A DNA stretch of 13,030 nucleotides from an uncultured Roseiflexaceae bacterium (GTDB taxonomy: Bacteria; Chloroflexota; Chloroflexia; Chloroflexales; Roseiflexaceae). Under the pieces are notes generated by a model. The model saw only the letters and a program-made list of their open reading frames with translations. It made no database searches and was not told where the DNA came from. Positions 1-6,423 of this stretch are shown here, piece by piece (positions within the stretch are counted from its first letter, which is position 1; each line of letters starts with the position of its first letter). The DNA lies in NCBI GenBank assembly GCA_937974195.1, contig CALJIC010000010.1:1-13030 (forward strand). Direction: 5' to 3'. Made by a program: the position numbers and the translations under genes.

Positions 1-316
1 CCGAGACCATCGTCCAGGTGGCCCAGGTGCGCGGCGAGTCGCCGACCTTCCACCACAGGTGCAGCGCGCCGTCCGGCGCATGGAGCAGCACCGGGTTCCA
101 GTGGGCCACATCCGCTACCTTCGCCAGCCGGCGGGGCGGCGACCACCCGGCCGCGGTGCGGGTCGCGCCCCAGATCGCGGTGTCGGGGTGGCCCTCCTGC
201 GTGCCGCCGAACCACGCGGCGACGAGGCGGCCGTCCGGCAGGGCGGCGACCGTCGCCGCGTGACAGGACGCGAACGGGCGGCGGTCGTCGAACAGGTGCT
301 CGTGGGTCTCGTTCAT
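1..316 (-). CDS. Sialidase/BNR-repeat family protein, N-terminal 105 residues (cut by window edge)
   Basis: Reading leftwards from the ATG at 316-314, the frame stays open to the window edge, so only the N-terminus is present. It begins MNETHEHLFDDRRPFASCHA, and further on come AAWFGGTQEGHPDTAIWG (about residues 34-51) and HWNPVLL (about 75-81). These motifs are typical of the BNR_2/sialidase-like six-bladed beta-propeller family (often annotated exo-alpha-sialidase), in which 'FASCHA', 'AWFGGTxEG' and 'WNPVL' sit in the first blades. There is no signal peptide, which suggests a cytoplasmic enzyme. The start is supported by GAGGAGC at complement 321-327. Family members include true sialidases and many uncharacterised glycoside- or polysaccharide-processing proteins, so the substrate is not assigned. 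It is divergent from the F420 enzyme gene at 654. Confidence 0.82.
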   Translation of the reverse strand, partial: MNETHEHLFDDRRPFASCHAATVAALPDGRLVAAWFGGTQEGHPDTAIWGATRTAAGWSPPRRLAKVADVAHWNPVLLHAPDGALHLWWKVGDSPRTWATWTMVS

Positions 317-342
317 GTCAGCTCCTCATATGGGTGATGTGC

Positions 343-474
343 GCGGGGCCTCGCCCCGCACTCCTCGGATGGATCTGGGAGGCAGCGCCTCCCGACTCTC
401 CCGCCGCTCTGCAGCGACTGTGTCGCCGCAGAGCGGCGGGAAGAAAAGGACCTCGGAGGGCCGCAGGCCCTCCG
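343..474. repeat. Array of four compact GC-rich hairpins
   Basis: Four inverted repeats stand in a row. (1) 343-359: GCGGGGC, loop CTC, GCCCCGC. (2) 377-393: GGGAGGC, loop AGC, GCCTCCC. (3) 400-440: CCCGCCGCTCTGC pairs with GCAGAGCGGCGGG, and the partly paired interior AGCGAC/GTCGCC extends it. (4) 454-474: CGGAGGGCC, loop GCA, GGCCCTCCG. Stems are perfect over 7, 7, 13 and 9 bp, and three of the loops are exactly three bases. The flanking genes diverge (minus gene starts at 316, plus gene at 654), so these are unlikely to be terminators of either. They resemble REP-like intergenic hairpin clusters; no coding frame here looks real. Confidence 0.75.
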
Positions 475-519
475 AACCTCCCCGCTGCCCTCGAGACATG
501 GTATGTCGGGCCGTGCGTT

Positions 520-604
520 GTCATGCTGAGCCGCGCAGCGGCGAAGCATCTCTCGGGTGTTGGCGAGGGGAGATTCTTCGGGCGCTGCGGGCTCTCAGGA
601 TGAC
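520..604. repeat. 85-bp imperfect palindromic intergenic element (REP/MITE-like)
   Basis: The termini are GTCATGCTGAG (520-530) and CTCAGGATGAC (594-604), inverted copies with one mismatch. Inside them CGAAGCATCTC (about 542-552) and GAGATTCTTCG (about 570-580) are again inverted copies with one mismatch. The whole element would fold into one long cruciform. This 'GTCATnCTGAG...CGAAGnATCTC' pattern is one I associate with high-copy intergenic palindromes in Chloroflexota and some other GC-rich bacteria (from memory, not searched). A 10-bp direct repeat, ACATGGTATG, occurs on both sides (496-505 and 612-621). No transposase is encoded here. Confidence 0.72.
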
Positions 605-614
605 TGGCGGCACA

Positions 615-623
615 TGGTATGCT
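615..623 (+). promoter_or_regulatory. Candidate extended -10 promoter (TGG TATGCT) for the gene at 654
   Basis: TG at 615-616, one base, then TATGCT at 618-623 makes an extended -10 element about 30 bases before the ATG at 654. No good -35 box lies 16-18 bases upstream, where the sequence is the end of the palindromic element. The second copy of the ACATGGTATG direct repeat overlaps this site. The call rests on motif match only. Confidence 0.35.
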
Positions 624-653
624 AGCCAGGCAGGATTCTGAAAGGGTCACGCG

Positions 654-1181
654 ATGCGCACCAGCTCCGGAACATACGGCCGCCCCTACCCGCGCCGCGC
701 CGCGCGCTGGCAGTCGGTGCTGACCACGACCCACACGCTGGCGTACCGCCTGAGCGGCGGGCGGCTCGGCACCACGCTGCTCGGCATGCCCATGCTGCTG
801 CTCACCACGGTCGGGCGGCGCACGGGGAGGCTGCGCACCGCGCCGCTGCTGTACCTGCCGGTCGACGGCGTCTTCGTGCTGGTGGCCTCGAACGGCGGCG
901 CGCGCGTCTCCCCCACCTGGTGGTTCAACCTGCAGGCCAACCCCGAGGCGCTGGTGCAGATCGGCCCGGCCCGCGGGCTGGCCCGCGCCACCACGGCCAC
1001 GCCGGACGAGCGGCGGCGCTACTGGCCGCTGCTGCTGCAGCTCTACCCGCCCTACGCCCGCTACCAGGCCCGCACCGATCGCGAGATACCGCTGGTGCTC
1101 CTGCACCCGCGCGACGCGGCGCTCGCCGAGGCGGTGCCGGAGCGCTTCCGCACCTGGCCCGCGCCGCGGCCCACGCGGTGA
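654..1181 (+). CDS. F420-dependent nitroreductase/quinone reductase (DDN family)
   Basis: This 175-residue protein matches the nitroreductase-family deazaflavin(F420)-dependent oxidoreductases (DDN/Rv3547 type, split beta-barrel fold). Seen in the sequence: VGRRTGRLRTAPLLYL (53-68), ASNGG (78-82), WWFNLQANPEALVQI (89-103) and the C-terminal YPPYARYQARTDREIPLVLL (131-150), all hallmark stretches of the family. Members use reduced F420 to reduce quinones, nitroaromatics or other electrophiles, and the physiological substrate here is unknown. Length is usual for the family (about 130-180). The N-terminus to about residue 35 is basic and amphipathic, as in quinone-linked relatives. The ATG at 654 follows AAAGGGT at 641-647. 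With the two LLM genes at 4413 and 5424 it makes three putative F420 enzymes in under 6 kb. Confidence 0.88.
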   Translation: MRTSSGTYGRPYPRRAARWQSVLTTTHTLAYRLSGGRLGTTLLGMPMLLLTTVGRRTGRLRTAPLLYLPVDGVFVLVASNGGARVSPTWWFNLQANPEALVQIGPARGLARATTATPDERRRYWPLLLQLYPPYARYQARTDREIPLVLLHPRDAALAEAVPERFRTWPAPRPTR

Positions 1182-1200
1182 CTCGCGGGGCGCGGCGCTG

Positions 1201-1209
1201 TGCTACGAT
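1201..1209 (+). promoter_or_regulatory. Candidate extended -10 promoter (TGC TACGAT) for the gene at 1282
   Basis: TG, one base, then TACGAT at 1204-1209 lies about 70 bases before the ATG at 1282, in the 100-base gap after the F420 reductase gene. There is no convincing -35 box. The gene could instead be read through from upstream, as no terminator is seen between the two. Confidence 0.3.
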
Positions 1210-1281
1210 AGGGCACCCTGGCGCAGGAGGCCGGCGCGTCGCGCGGGTGACCGGGGCCCCTGCGCCCGAGCGGAGGTGCAG

Positions 1282-2424
1282 ATGAAGATCGTCCGCATCG
1301 AGCAGTTCTTCCCGCGGGTGCGCACGCGCCTGGTGAAGATCACCACCGACACCGGGATCGTCGGCTGGGGCGAGACGACGCTGGAGGGCAAGCCGCGCAG
1401 CGTCACCGCCGCGGTGGACGAGCTGGCCGACTACCTGATCGGCAAGGACCCGCTGCGAATCGAGCACCACTGGCAGCACATCTACCGCTCGGCCTTCTTC
1501 CGCGGCGGCCCGGTGCTCATGACGGCGCTCTCGGGCATCGACCAGGCGCTGTGGGACATCGCCGGCAAGTACTTCGGCGTGCCGGTCTACCAGCTGCTCG
1601 GCGGCGCGGTCCGCGAGCGGGTGCGGGTCTACGCCCACTGGGGCATCCACGATCTGTCCGAGGCCGGGCTGGAGGCGGCGCGGGCGCGGCTGGAGCGGCT
1701 GCGGGCCGCCGGCTACACGGCGTTCAAGAGCGGGCCCGGCGGGGCGTGGCGCGGCCACGAGCCGCCGGCGGTGGTGGACGCCTTCGTGCGCCGCGCCTAC
1801 CTGATGCGCGAGTGGGTCGGCCCCGATGTGGAGCTGGCCTTCGACTTCCACGGCAAGCTGACGCCGGCGCTGGCGATCGAGATCTGCCACGAGCTGCGCG
1901 GCATGCGGCCGCTGTTCGTCGAAGAGCCGGTGCCCCAGGAGAACGTGGACGCCCTCAAGCGGGTGGCGGACGCCGTGCCGGTGCCGATCGCGACCGGCGA
2001 GCGGCTGCTGACGCGCTGGGGCTTCCGCGAGGTCTGCGAGCGCCAGGCCGCCGCCTACCTCCAGCCCGATGTGTCGCACGTCGGCGGCATCACTGAGCTG
2101 AAGAAGGTCGCCCACCAGGCCGAGCTGTACTACATGCACCTGGCGCCGCACTGCGCGATCGGGCCGGTGGCGCTCGCCGCGGCGCTGCATGTGGACGCGG
2201 TGGTCCCGAACTTCCTGATCCAGGAGCAGATCGACCAGAGCCTGGGCGACGGGCTGCTGGAGGAGCCCTGGCAGGTGGTGGACGGGTACATCGAGCTGCC
2301 GACCCGCCCCGGGCTGGGGTTCGAGATCAACGCCCGCGAGGCCGAGCAGCAGCGCACGGAGTACGTCGAGGAGCTCGGCGGCGAGTTCTACCACCCGTCC
2401 GACGGCAGCGTGGCCGACTGGTAG
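1282..2424 (+). CDS. dgoD: Galactonate dehydratase-like enolase-superfamily enzyme (mandelate racemase/muconate lactonizing type)
   Basis: This 380-residue enolase-superfamily acid-sugar dehydratase would catalyse Mg2+-dependent abstraction of the proton next to a carboxylate and loss of water from a sugar acid. The N-terminal capping domain (1 to about 120) contains FRGGPVLMTALSGIDQALWD (73-92). The barrel carries metal ligands D188 (in FDFHGK), E214 (FVEEP) and E240 (ATGER), with H190 and H290 (LAPHC) as acid/base and E315 (LIQEQ). By my recall of E. coli DgoD (D183, H185, E209, E235, H285, E310), every residue maps with a constant +5 offset. D-galactonate is therefore a good guess, but other aldonates or a relative such as gluconate dehydratase are possible. 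The ATG at 1282 is preferred over the in-frame GTG at 1276 because GGAGG (1272-1276) sits five bases before it. The gene ends 14 bases from the convergent nitrilase gene. Confidence 0.88.
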   Translation: MKIVRIEQFFPRVRTRLVKITTDTGIVGWGETTLEGKPRSVTAAVDELADYLIGKDPLRIEHHWQHIYRSAFFRGGPVLMTALSGIDQALWDIAGKYFGVPVYQLLGGAVRERVRVYAHWGIHDLSEAGLEAARARLERLRAAGYTAFKSGPGGAWRGHEPPAVVDAFVRRAYLMREWVGPDVELAFDFHGKLTPALAIEICHELRGMRPLFVEEPVPQENVDALKRVADAVPVPIATGERLLTRWGFREVCERQAAAYLQPDVSHVGGITELKKVAHQAELYYMHLAPHCAIGPVALAAALHVDAVVPNFLIQEQIDQSLGDGLLEEPWQVVDGYIELPTRPGLGFEINAREAEQQRTEYVEELGGEFYHPSDGSVADW

Positions 2425-2438
2425 CCGGGCGGCGGCAC

Positions 2439-3422
2439 TCACTCCTCGAATTTCAGCTCGCGCGCGTCGCGCTCGCGCCCGGTCCGCTCGGTCAGGAGCC
2501 GGTACAGCTCGGGGCGGCGCGCGGCGATCCAGGAGCGGCCGGTCGCCTGCTCGAGCAGTGCCGGCTCCAGGTCCGCCACCACCAGCGCGTCGTCCGCGAC
2601 CCAGGTCTCGGCCAGAATGCGGCCGTAGGGGTCCAGCACCATCGCGTTGCCGGTGCGAATCTCGTCGTCGTCCACCCCGACGCCGTTGGCGAACACCAGG
2701 AACACCCCGTTGTCGTGCGCGCGGCTGGGCAGCCAGCGCATCAGCCACCCGCGCCCCTTGTCGCCGCGCAGCTCGGCCTCGATCGCCTGCGGGTCGGCGC
2801 GGCGGTTCTCCCACAGCCGCCGGTCGATGACGCCCATCAGGTGCGGGTTGCGCGTGCGGCAGCCGCCGGTCTGGTGCGGCGCGAGGAGCACGTCGGCGCC
2901 GAGCAGGGCGGTGATGCGCACGTTCTCGATGATGTTGGTGTCGTAGCAGATCAGCACGCCGGCCCGCCAGCCCTGCGGCAGGTCGAAGACGGTGTAGTCC
3001 GAGCCGCTCTGGACGAGCGGGTGCTCGAAGGCGTGCAGCTTGCGGTGGCGGCGGACGCTCCCGTCCGGCAGGGCGACCACGTAGGTGTTGTGGTAGACGC
3101 CGGGCGCGCTGCGCTCGACCAGCCCGGCGCCGACGCTCAGGCCGTGCTGGCGGGCGAGGGCCACGAGCCGCGCGGTGCTCGGGCCGTCGGGCACCGGCTC
3201 GGCGAGCGCGTCCAGCTCCTCGGGGGCGAGCTTGCGCAGGAACCAGTAGCCGGTGACGCAGCACTCGGGGAAGACGACCAGCTGCGCGCCCCGGCCGGCC
3301 GCCTGCGCCGTGAGGGCGGCGATCTTCTCCAGGTTGGCCCGCTTGTCCCCGGCGCTGCTCTCCATCTGCACCGCCGCCACGCGCAGCGGCTCGGGCGGCA
3401 GCGGGCGCGTTTCGACGCTCAT
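2439..3422 (-). CDS. Nitrilase/carbon-nitrogen hydrolase family amidase
   Basis: This 327-residue cytoplasmic hydrolase has the nitrilase-superfamily Glu-Lys-Cys triad: E53 in VVFPECC, K128 in RHRKLH, and C159 in GVLICYD. The thiol attacks an amide, carbamoyl or nitrile carbon. VYHNTYVVALPDG (109-121) and the late GNAMVLDPYGRILAE (258-272) are also typical. After the cysteine the usual 'CYDxxFPE' reads CYDTNIIENV, so the substrate pocket differs from common omega-amidases and N-carbamoylases, and I do not name a substrate. Nitrile as substrate is less likely than amide or carbamoyl, since most genomic members are amidases. ATG at 3422-3420 has AGAGGAGA just upstream. It lies 14 bases after the stop of the cyclase gene on the same strand, so the two very probably form an operon. 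No terminator is visible in the 14 bases before the convergent dehydratase gene. Confidence 0.9.
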   Translation of the reverse strand: MSVETRPLPPEPLRVAAVQMESSAGDKRANLEKIAALTAQAAGRGAQLVVFPECCVTGYWFLRKLAPEELDALAEPVPDGPSTARLVALARQHGLSVGAGLVERSAPGVYHNTYVVALPDGSVRRHRKLHAFEHPLVQSGSDYTVFDLPQGWRAGVLICYDTNIIENVRITALLGADVLLAPHQTGGCRTRNPHLMGVIDRRLWENRRADPQAIEAELRGDKGRGWLMRWLPSRAHDNGVFLVFANGVGVDDDEIRTGNAMVLDPYGRILAETWVADDALVVADLEPALLEQATGRSWIAARRPELYRLLTERTGRERDARELKFEE

Positions 3423-3436
3423 GCTCTCTCCTCTGC

Positions 3437-4264
3437 TTACGCGGCCACCAGGGCGAGCGGTCGCACGGGCGATCCGGTGGCCCCGACGAACTTCAGCGGC
3501 GTGCAGACGAACGCGAAGCGGTGCGCGCCCGCCGCGGCGAGCTCGCCCAGCCGCATGTTCTCGATGATGTAGACGCCGCGCTGGGCGAGCAGGATCAGGT
3601 GCCCCGGCAGCGTGCAGCCCAGCTCCGCGTCGCGCAGCCCGATGACGTCCCAGGCCATCGTGTCCGCGCCGACCGCGACCACCCCCTGGTCCGCCAGCCA
3701 GCGCGAGCCGTCGGCGGCGACTCCGGGGCCGGCCAGGTAGCGCTCGGGGTCGTCCCAGGCCTGCTCGTTGCCGGTGTAGACCAGGGCGACGTCGCCGGGC
3801 GCGATGGTGAGGCCCTGGCGCTCGCAGCAGGCCCGCAGCTCGGCGGCGCTGATCGCGTACCCGGCCGGCAGCGCGTCTGTGCCGAAGAAGGCCGGCATGT
3901 CCAGCAGCACGCCCGGCGCGACGATCGGCGGGATCTGCTCGACGCCGTGCACGCTGAAGCCGCCCGACGACTGCACCTGCGCGTCGACCGGCACGCCGCC
4001 GCACAGCGTGAGGTCGGCGGCCTGGTGGCAGAGCGCGTCGATGTGCGTGCCGGTATGCTCTATGCAGACGATCATCCCCGAGGCGCTGCTGCGCGGCCCG
4101 TCCTGGCCGTAGGTGTCCTGGTGGCGGCGGTGGAGCACATAGCTGTAGCCGGGCCGGTGGGCCGGGTGAATGGGCATGCGATCGGTGCGCGGCTGCTCGA
4201 GGTCGAAGACCCGCATCGGGCGCTGCGGGTCGCCGAGCGACAGGCGGATGGCGCGGTCGTGCAT
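3437..4264 (-). CDS. Cyclase family protein (kynurenine formamidase/isatin hydrolase-like metal hydrolase)
   Basis: This 275-residue protein carries the family signature HxGTHxDxxxH as H70-T-G-T-H74-I-D76-A-L-C-H80, the Mn2+/Zn2+ site of the cyclase superfamily (KynB formamidase, isatin hydrolase, polyketide cyclase-like enzymes). LVYTGNEQAW (161-170), LPGHLILLAQRGVYIIEN (219-236) and a C-terminal PLKFVGATGSPVRPLAL are also typical, with H222 and E235 as further candidate site residues. It is probably cytoplasmic, hydrolysing a cyclic or N-formyl/ester-like amide bond. The protein is longer than KynB (about 210) and nearer the larger cyclase subgroup. ATG at 4264-4262 follows a strong GGAGGAG (about 4268-4275, complement). 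It is the first gene of the cyclase-nitrilase pair; a ring-opening step followed by amide or carbamoyl cleavage would be a sensible two-step route, but that is inference. Confidence 0.88.
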   Translation of the reverse strand: MHDRAIRLSLGDPQRPMRVFDLEQPRTDRMPIHPAHRPGYSYVLHRRHQDTYGQDGPRSSASGMIVCIEHTGTHIDALCHQAADLTLCGGVPVDAQVQSSGGFSVHGVEQIPPIVAPGVLLDMPAFFGTDALPAGYAISAAELRACCERQGLTIAPGDVALVYTGNEQAWDDPERYLAGPGVAADGSRWLADQGVVAVGADTMAWDVIGLRDAELGCTLPGHLILLAQRGVYIIENMRLGELAAAGAHRFAFVCTPLKFVGATGSPVRPLALVAA

Positions 4265-4341
4265 TGGCGGCTCCTCCAGATGGTGTATCGGCGCGGGCGT
4301 GCGCTGCGCTCAGTCTACCCGAACTCCGGCGAGAGCTGCGC

Positions 4342-4357
4342 GGCCGCCCCGGCGGCC
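4342..4357. promoter_or_regulatory. 16-bp dyad between divergent genes (candidate operator)
   Basis: GGCCGCC (4342-4348), two bases, then GGCGGCC (4351-4357) is a perfect 7-bp inverted repeat in the 148-base gap between the divergent cyclase and LLM genes. It ends 17 bases before the -10 box at 4375, so it would cover the -35 position of the plus-strand promoter. That is a plausible place for a repressor or activator, but a chance GC palindrome is also possible in DNA this GC-rich. No regulator gene is in the window. Confidence 0.35.
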
Positions 4358-4374
4358 CTTCCGCGAGCGTAGGG

Positions 4375-4380
4375 TATACT
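4375..4380 (+). promoter_or_regulatory. Candidate -10 box (TATACT) for the LLM gene at 4413
   Basis: TATACT is a close match to the -10 consensus and stands out in very GC-rich DNA. It lies 32 bases before the ATG at 4413. The -35 region at 17-base spacing (4352-4357) has no consensus match and is occupied by the right arm of a GC dyad, so the promoter may need an activator. Confidence 0.5.
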
Positions 4381-4412
4381 GCCCCGGTCCGTGCAGAGAA
4401 GGGAGACCCGCG

Positions 4413-5357
4413 ATGCCTGAGCTGCAGATCGGCTGGCACATGCCGTCGTTCCCGGTGGACGGGAGCGACGGGCCGGCCTTCATCGGCCAGATCCACCGCA
4501 CGCTGGAGCGCATCCACCCGCACATCGACTCGGTCTGGGTGGACGACCACCTGATGCCGTGGGCGCGCTGGCAGCCGAACGACACCCCGTACCTGGAGTG
4601 CCTCACCACGATCGCCTCGTTCTCCGCCGCCTACCCGACGCTCCGCTTCGGCGCCAGCGTCCTCTGCCAGTCGTACCGCAACCCGGGCCTGCTGGCGAAG
4701 ATGGCGGCCAACCTGCAGCTGCTGACTGGCGGGCGGTTCCTGTTCGGGATCGGCGCCGGCTGGATGGAGGAGGAGTACCGCGCCTACAACTACCCCTTCC
4801 CGCCGCCGGCGGTGCGCGTCGCCCAGCTCGAGGAGACCATCCAGATCGTGCGGCTGCTCTGGACGGAGGCGCCGGCCAGCTTCCACGGCGCCCACTATCG
4901 GGTCGACAACGCCTACTGCGAGCCGCGCCCGAACCCCATCCCGCCGATCCTGGTCGGCGGGGGCGGCGAGCAGCTCACGCTGCGCGTGGTGGCGAAGCAC
5001 GCGGACTGGTGGAACATCCCCGGCGGGAGCGCGGCGAACTACGCCCGCAAGCTCGACGTGCTGCGCCGGCACTGCGCGGCCGTTGGCCGGCGCTTCGAGG
5101 ACATCCGCAAGACCTGGTCGGCCGAGGCGATCGCGGTCGCCGAGACCGAGGCGGAGGCGCGCCGGATCGCCGCGGCCTCGCCCTACGCCGGGCAGGACGC
5201 GATCGTCGGCACGCCGGAGCAGGTGGCGCAGCAGCTGCGCGCCTTCACCGACCTGGGGGTCGACTATCTGATCGTGCGGGTGCTGGACTTCCCGGCCACC
5301 GCCGGGATCGAGCTGTTTCTGCAGGAGGTCGTGCCGCGGCTACGGGCGCTGCCCTGA
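4413..5357 (+). CDS. LLM-class F420-dependent oxidoreductase (first of two)
   Basis: This 314-residue luciferase-like monooxygenase-superfamily TIM barrel transfers hydride to or from coenzyme F420. Typical stretches: VWVDDHLMPW (41-50), RNPGLLAKMAANLQLLTGGR (89-108), FGIGAGWMEEEY (111-122), PPILVGGGGEQLTLRVVAKH (177-196), and GTPEQVAQQLRAFTDLGVDY (266-285). The pattern resembles the mycobacterial Rv1855c-like subfamily annotated as F420-dependent rather than FMN-dependent, though cofactor choice cannot be proved from sequence alone. The ATG at 4413 follows AAGGGAG (4399-4405). The second LLM gene starts 66 bases after the stop on the same strand, with no terminator between, so they are probably co-transcribed. 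The substrate is unknown. Confidence 0.88.
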   Translation: MPELQIGWHMPSFPVDGSDGPAFIGQIHRTLERIHPHIDSVWVDDHLMPWARWQPNDTPYLECLTTIASFSAAYPTLRFGASVLCQSYRNPGLLAKMAANLQLLTGGRFLFGIGAGWMEEEYRAYNYPFPPPAVRVAQLEETIQIVRLLWTEAPASFHGAHYRVDNAYCEPRPNPIPPILVGGGGEQLTLRVVAKHADWWNIPGGSAANYARKLDVLRRHCAAVGRRFEDIRKTWSAEAIAVAETEAEARRIAAASPYAGQDAIVGTPEQVAQQLRAFTDLGVDYLIVRVLDFPATAGIELFLQEVVPRLRALP

Positions 5358-5423
5358 GCCGTCGCGCCGGACGAATCCGCAGGATGCTCGCTGATCCTCG
5401 GATCGGCCGGGATGGAGGGAGAG

Positions 5424-6317
5424 ATGAAACTCGCGCTTCAGCTCAACAACTACGTCTGGGAGGGCGGCCCGCCCCGGCTGGGCGCCACGCTGTCCGCGAT
5501 CGCGCAGGCCGCCGACGAGTGGGGCTTCAGCCGCATCGCCGTCGTCGATCACCTGTGGGCGATCCCGCCCTGGATGGGCTCGCACGAGGACCAGCTGCCG
5601 GAGTGCTACACGACGCTCGCGTACCTGGCGGCCAGCACGAAGCGCGTCGAGCTGATCGCCCTCGCGACGCCGCCGCACTTCCGCGCCCCGGCGCTGCTGG
5701 CCAAGATGGTCTCCACGCTGGACGTGCTGTCCGGCGGGCGGGCCTGGCTCGGCGCCGGCGCGGGCGACTACGCGGACGAGGCGATCGGGCTGGGGATGCC
5801 CTACCCGCCGGTCGCGGAGCGCTTCGAGATGCTGGAGGAGACGGTGCAGATCTGCCTGCGCATGTGGAGCGGCCAGCACGGCGACGGCCAGCCCTTCCAC
5901 GGCAGGCACTTCCAGCTCCAGCGCGCGCTCAACACGCCGCAGCTGCCGCCGCGCCCCGACCGGCCGCGCCCGCCGATCTTGATCGCCGGCGGCGGCGAGC
6001 AGAAGACGCTGCGCCTGGTCGCGCGCTACGCCGATGCGTGCAACCTCCCGTTCGGCCCGCAGATCCCGCGGAAGCTGGATGTGCTGCGCCGCCACTGCGA
6101 GGCCGAGGGGCGCGACTACGACGCGATCGAGAAGACCTGCGCGTACTACTTCGACGTCGGGGAGGACGGCTCGAAGGTCGGCCAGCTCGTCGAGCAGCTG
6201 CGCTCGCTGGCTCAGCAGGGCATCCAGACGGTCTTCGGCGCGGTTCCGGGCGTGGAGCGGATCACCCCGCTGGAGGTGATCGGCCGCGAGGTCATCCCCG
6301 CTGTGGCGGACCTGTGA
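5424..6317 (+). CDS. LLM-class F420-dependent oxidoreductase (second, Rv1855c-like)
   Basis: This 297-residue LLM-superfamily enzyme has family stretches LQLNNYVWEGGPPRLG (5-20), VVDHLWAIPPW (40-50), TLDVLSGGRAWLGAGAG (98-114), PILIAGGGEQKTLRLVARYA (184-203), and PRKLDVLRRHCEAEGRDYDA (215-234). It shares the GGGEQ-TLR and RKLDVLRRHC blocks with the gene just upstream, so they are old paralogues rather than a recent duplication. Where family members usually have 'GIGAxWxExEHxGLG' it reads GAGAGDYADEAIGLG (110-124), losing the aromatic and Glu-His positions, which may signal a changed active site. The ATG at 5424 is preferred over the in-frame ATG at 5412 because GGAGGG (5414-5419) directly precedes it and the N-terminus then matches the family. 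Confidence 0.87.
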   Translation: MKLALQLNNYVWEGGPPRLGATLSAIAQAADEWGFSRIAVVDHLWAIPPWMGSHEDQLPECYTTLAYLAASTKRVELIALATPPHFRAPALLAKMVSTLDVLSGGRAWLGAGAGDYADEAIGLGMPYPPVAERFEMLEETVQICLRMWSGQHGDGQPFHGRHFQLQRALNTPQLPPRPDRPRPPILIAGGGEQKTLRLVARYADACNLPFGPQIPRKLDVLRRHCEAEGRDYDAIEKTCAYYFDVGEDGSKVGQLVEQLRSLAQQGIQTVFGAVPGVERITPLEVIGREVIPAVADL

Positions 6318-6337
6318 CTCGGGCGCGCTGTACGAAG

Positions 6338-6372
6338 CGGTCACGGGGAACGCGCGGCGCTCCCCGTGACCG
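6338..6372. terminator. Strong hairpin between convergent genes, probable bidirectional terminator
   Basis: CGGTCACGGGGA (6338-6349) and TCCCCGTGACCG (6361-6372) form a perfect 12-bp stem with an 11-base loop. It lies 20 bases after the LLM stop and about 50 bases after the stop of the minus-strand secreted protein gene, the expected place for a shared terminator. There is no T-tract on either side, so it is not a classical intrinsic terminator. Confidence 0.65.
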
Positions 6373-6423
6373 TGAGCGGCAGCCTCCACTGCCGCGATGC
6401 CGGCTGGCGTCACGCCCGCGCGG

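Noticed and set aside
343..474. Hairpins as terminators or a CRISPR array
   Set aside because: Flanking genes diverge, so no transcript needs ending here. The hairpins differ in sequence and spacing and have no repeat-spacer structure.
1276..1281. GTG at 1276 as the dehydratase start
   Set aside because: It overlaps the GGAGG sequence that best serves the ATG at 1282.
925..3264. Very long open frame on the minus strand across the dehydratase gene
   Set aside because: It lies opposite a gene with complete active-site motifs. Its translation is Arg/Ala/Gly/Pro/His-biased without family motifs, as expected from the antisense of GC-rich coding DNA.
3423..5072. Extension of the nitrilase frame upstream to give an 877-residue protein
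   Set aside because: The nitrilase has its own ATG with AGAGGAGA at 3422. The extension overlaps the cyclase and LLM genes, which have clear motifs in other frames.
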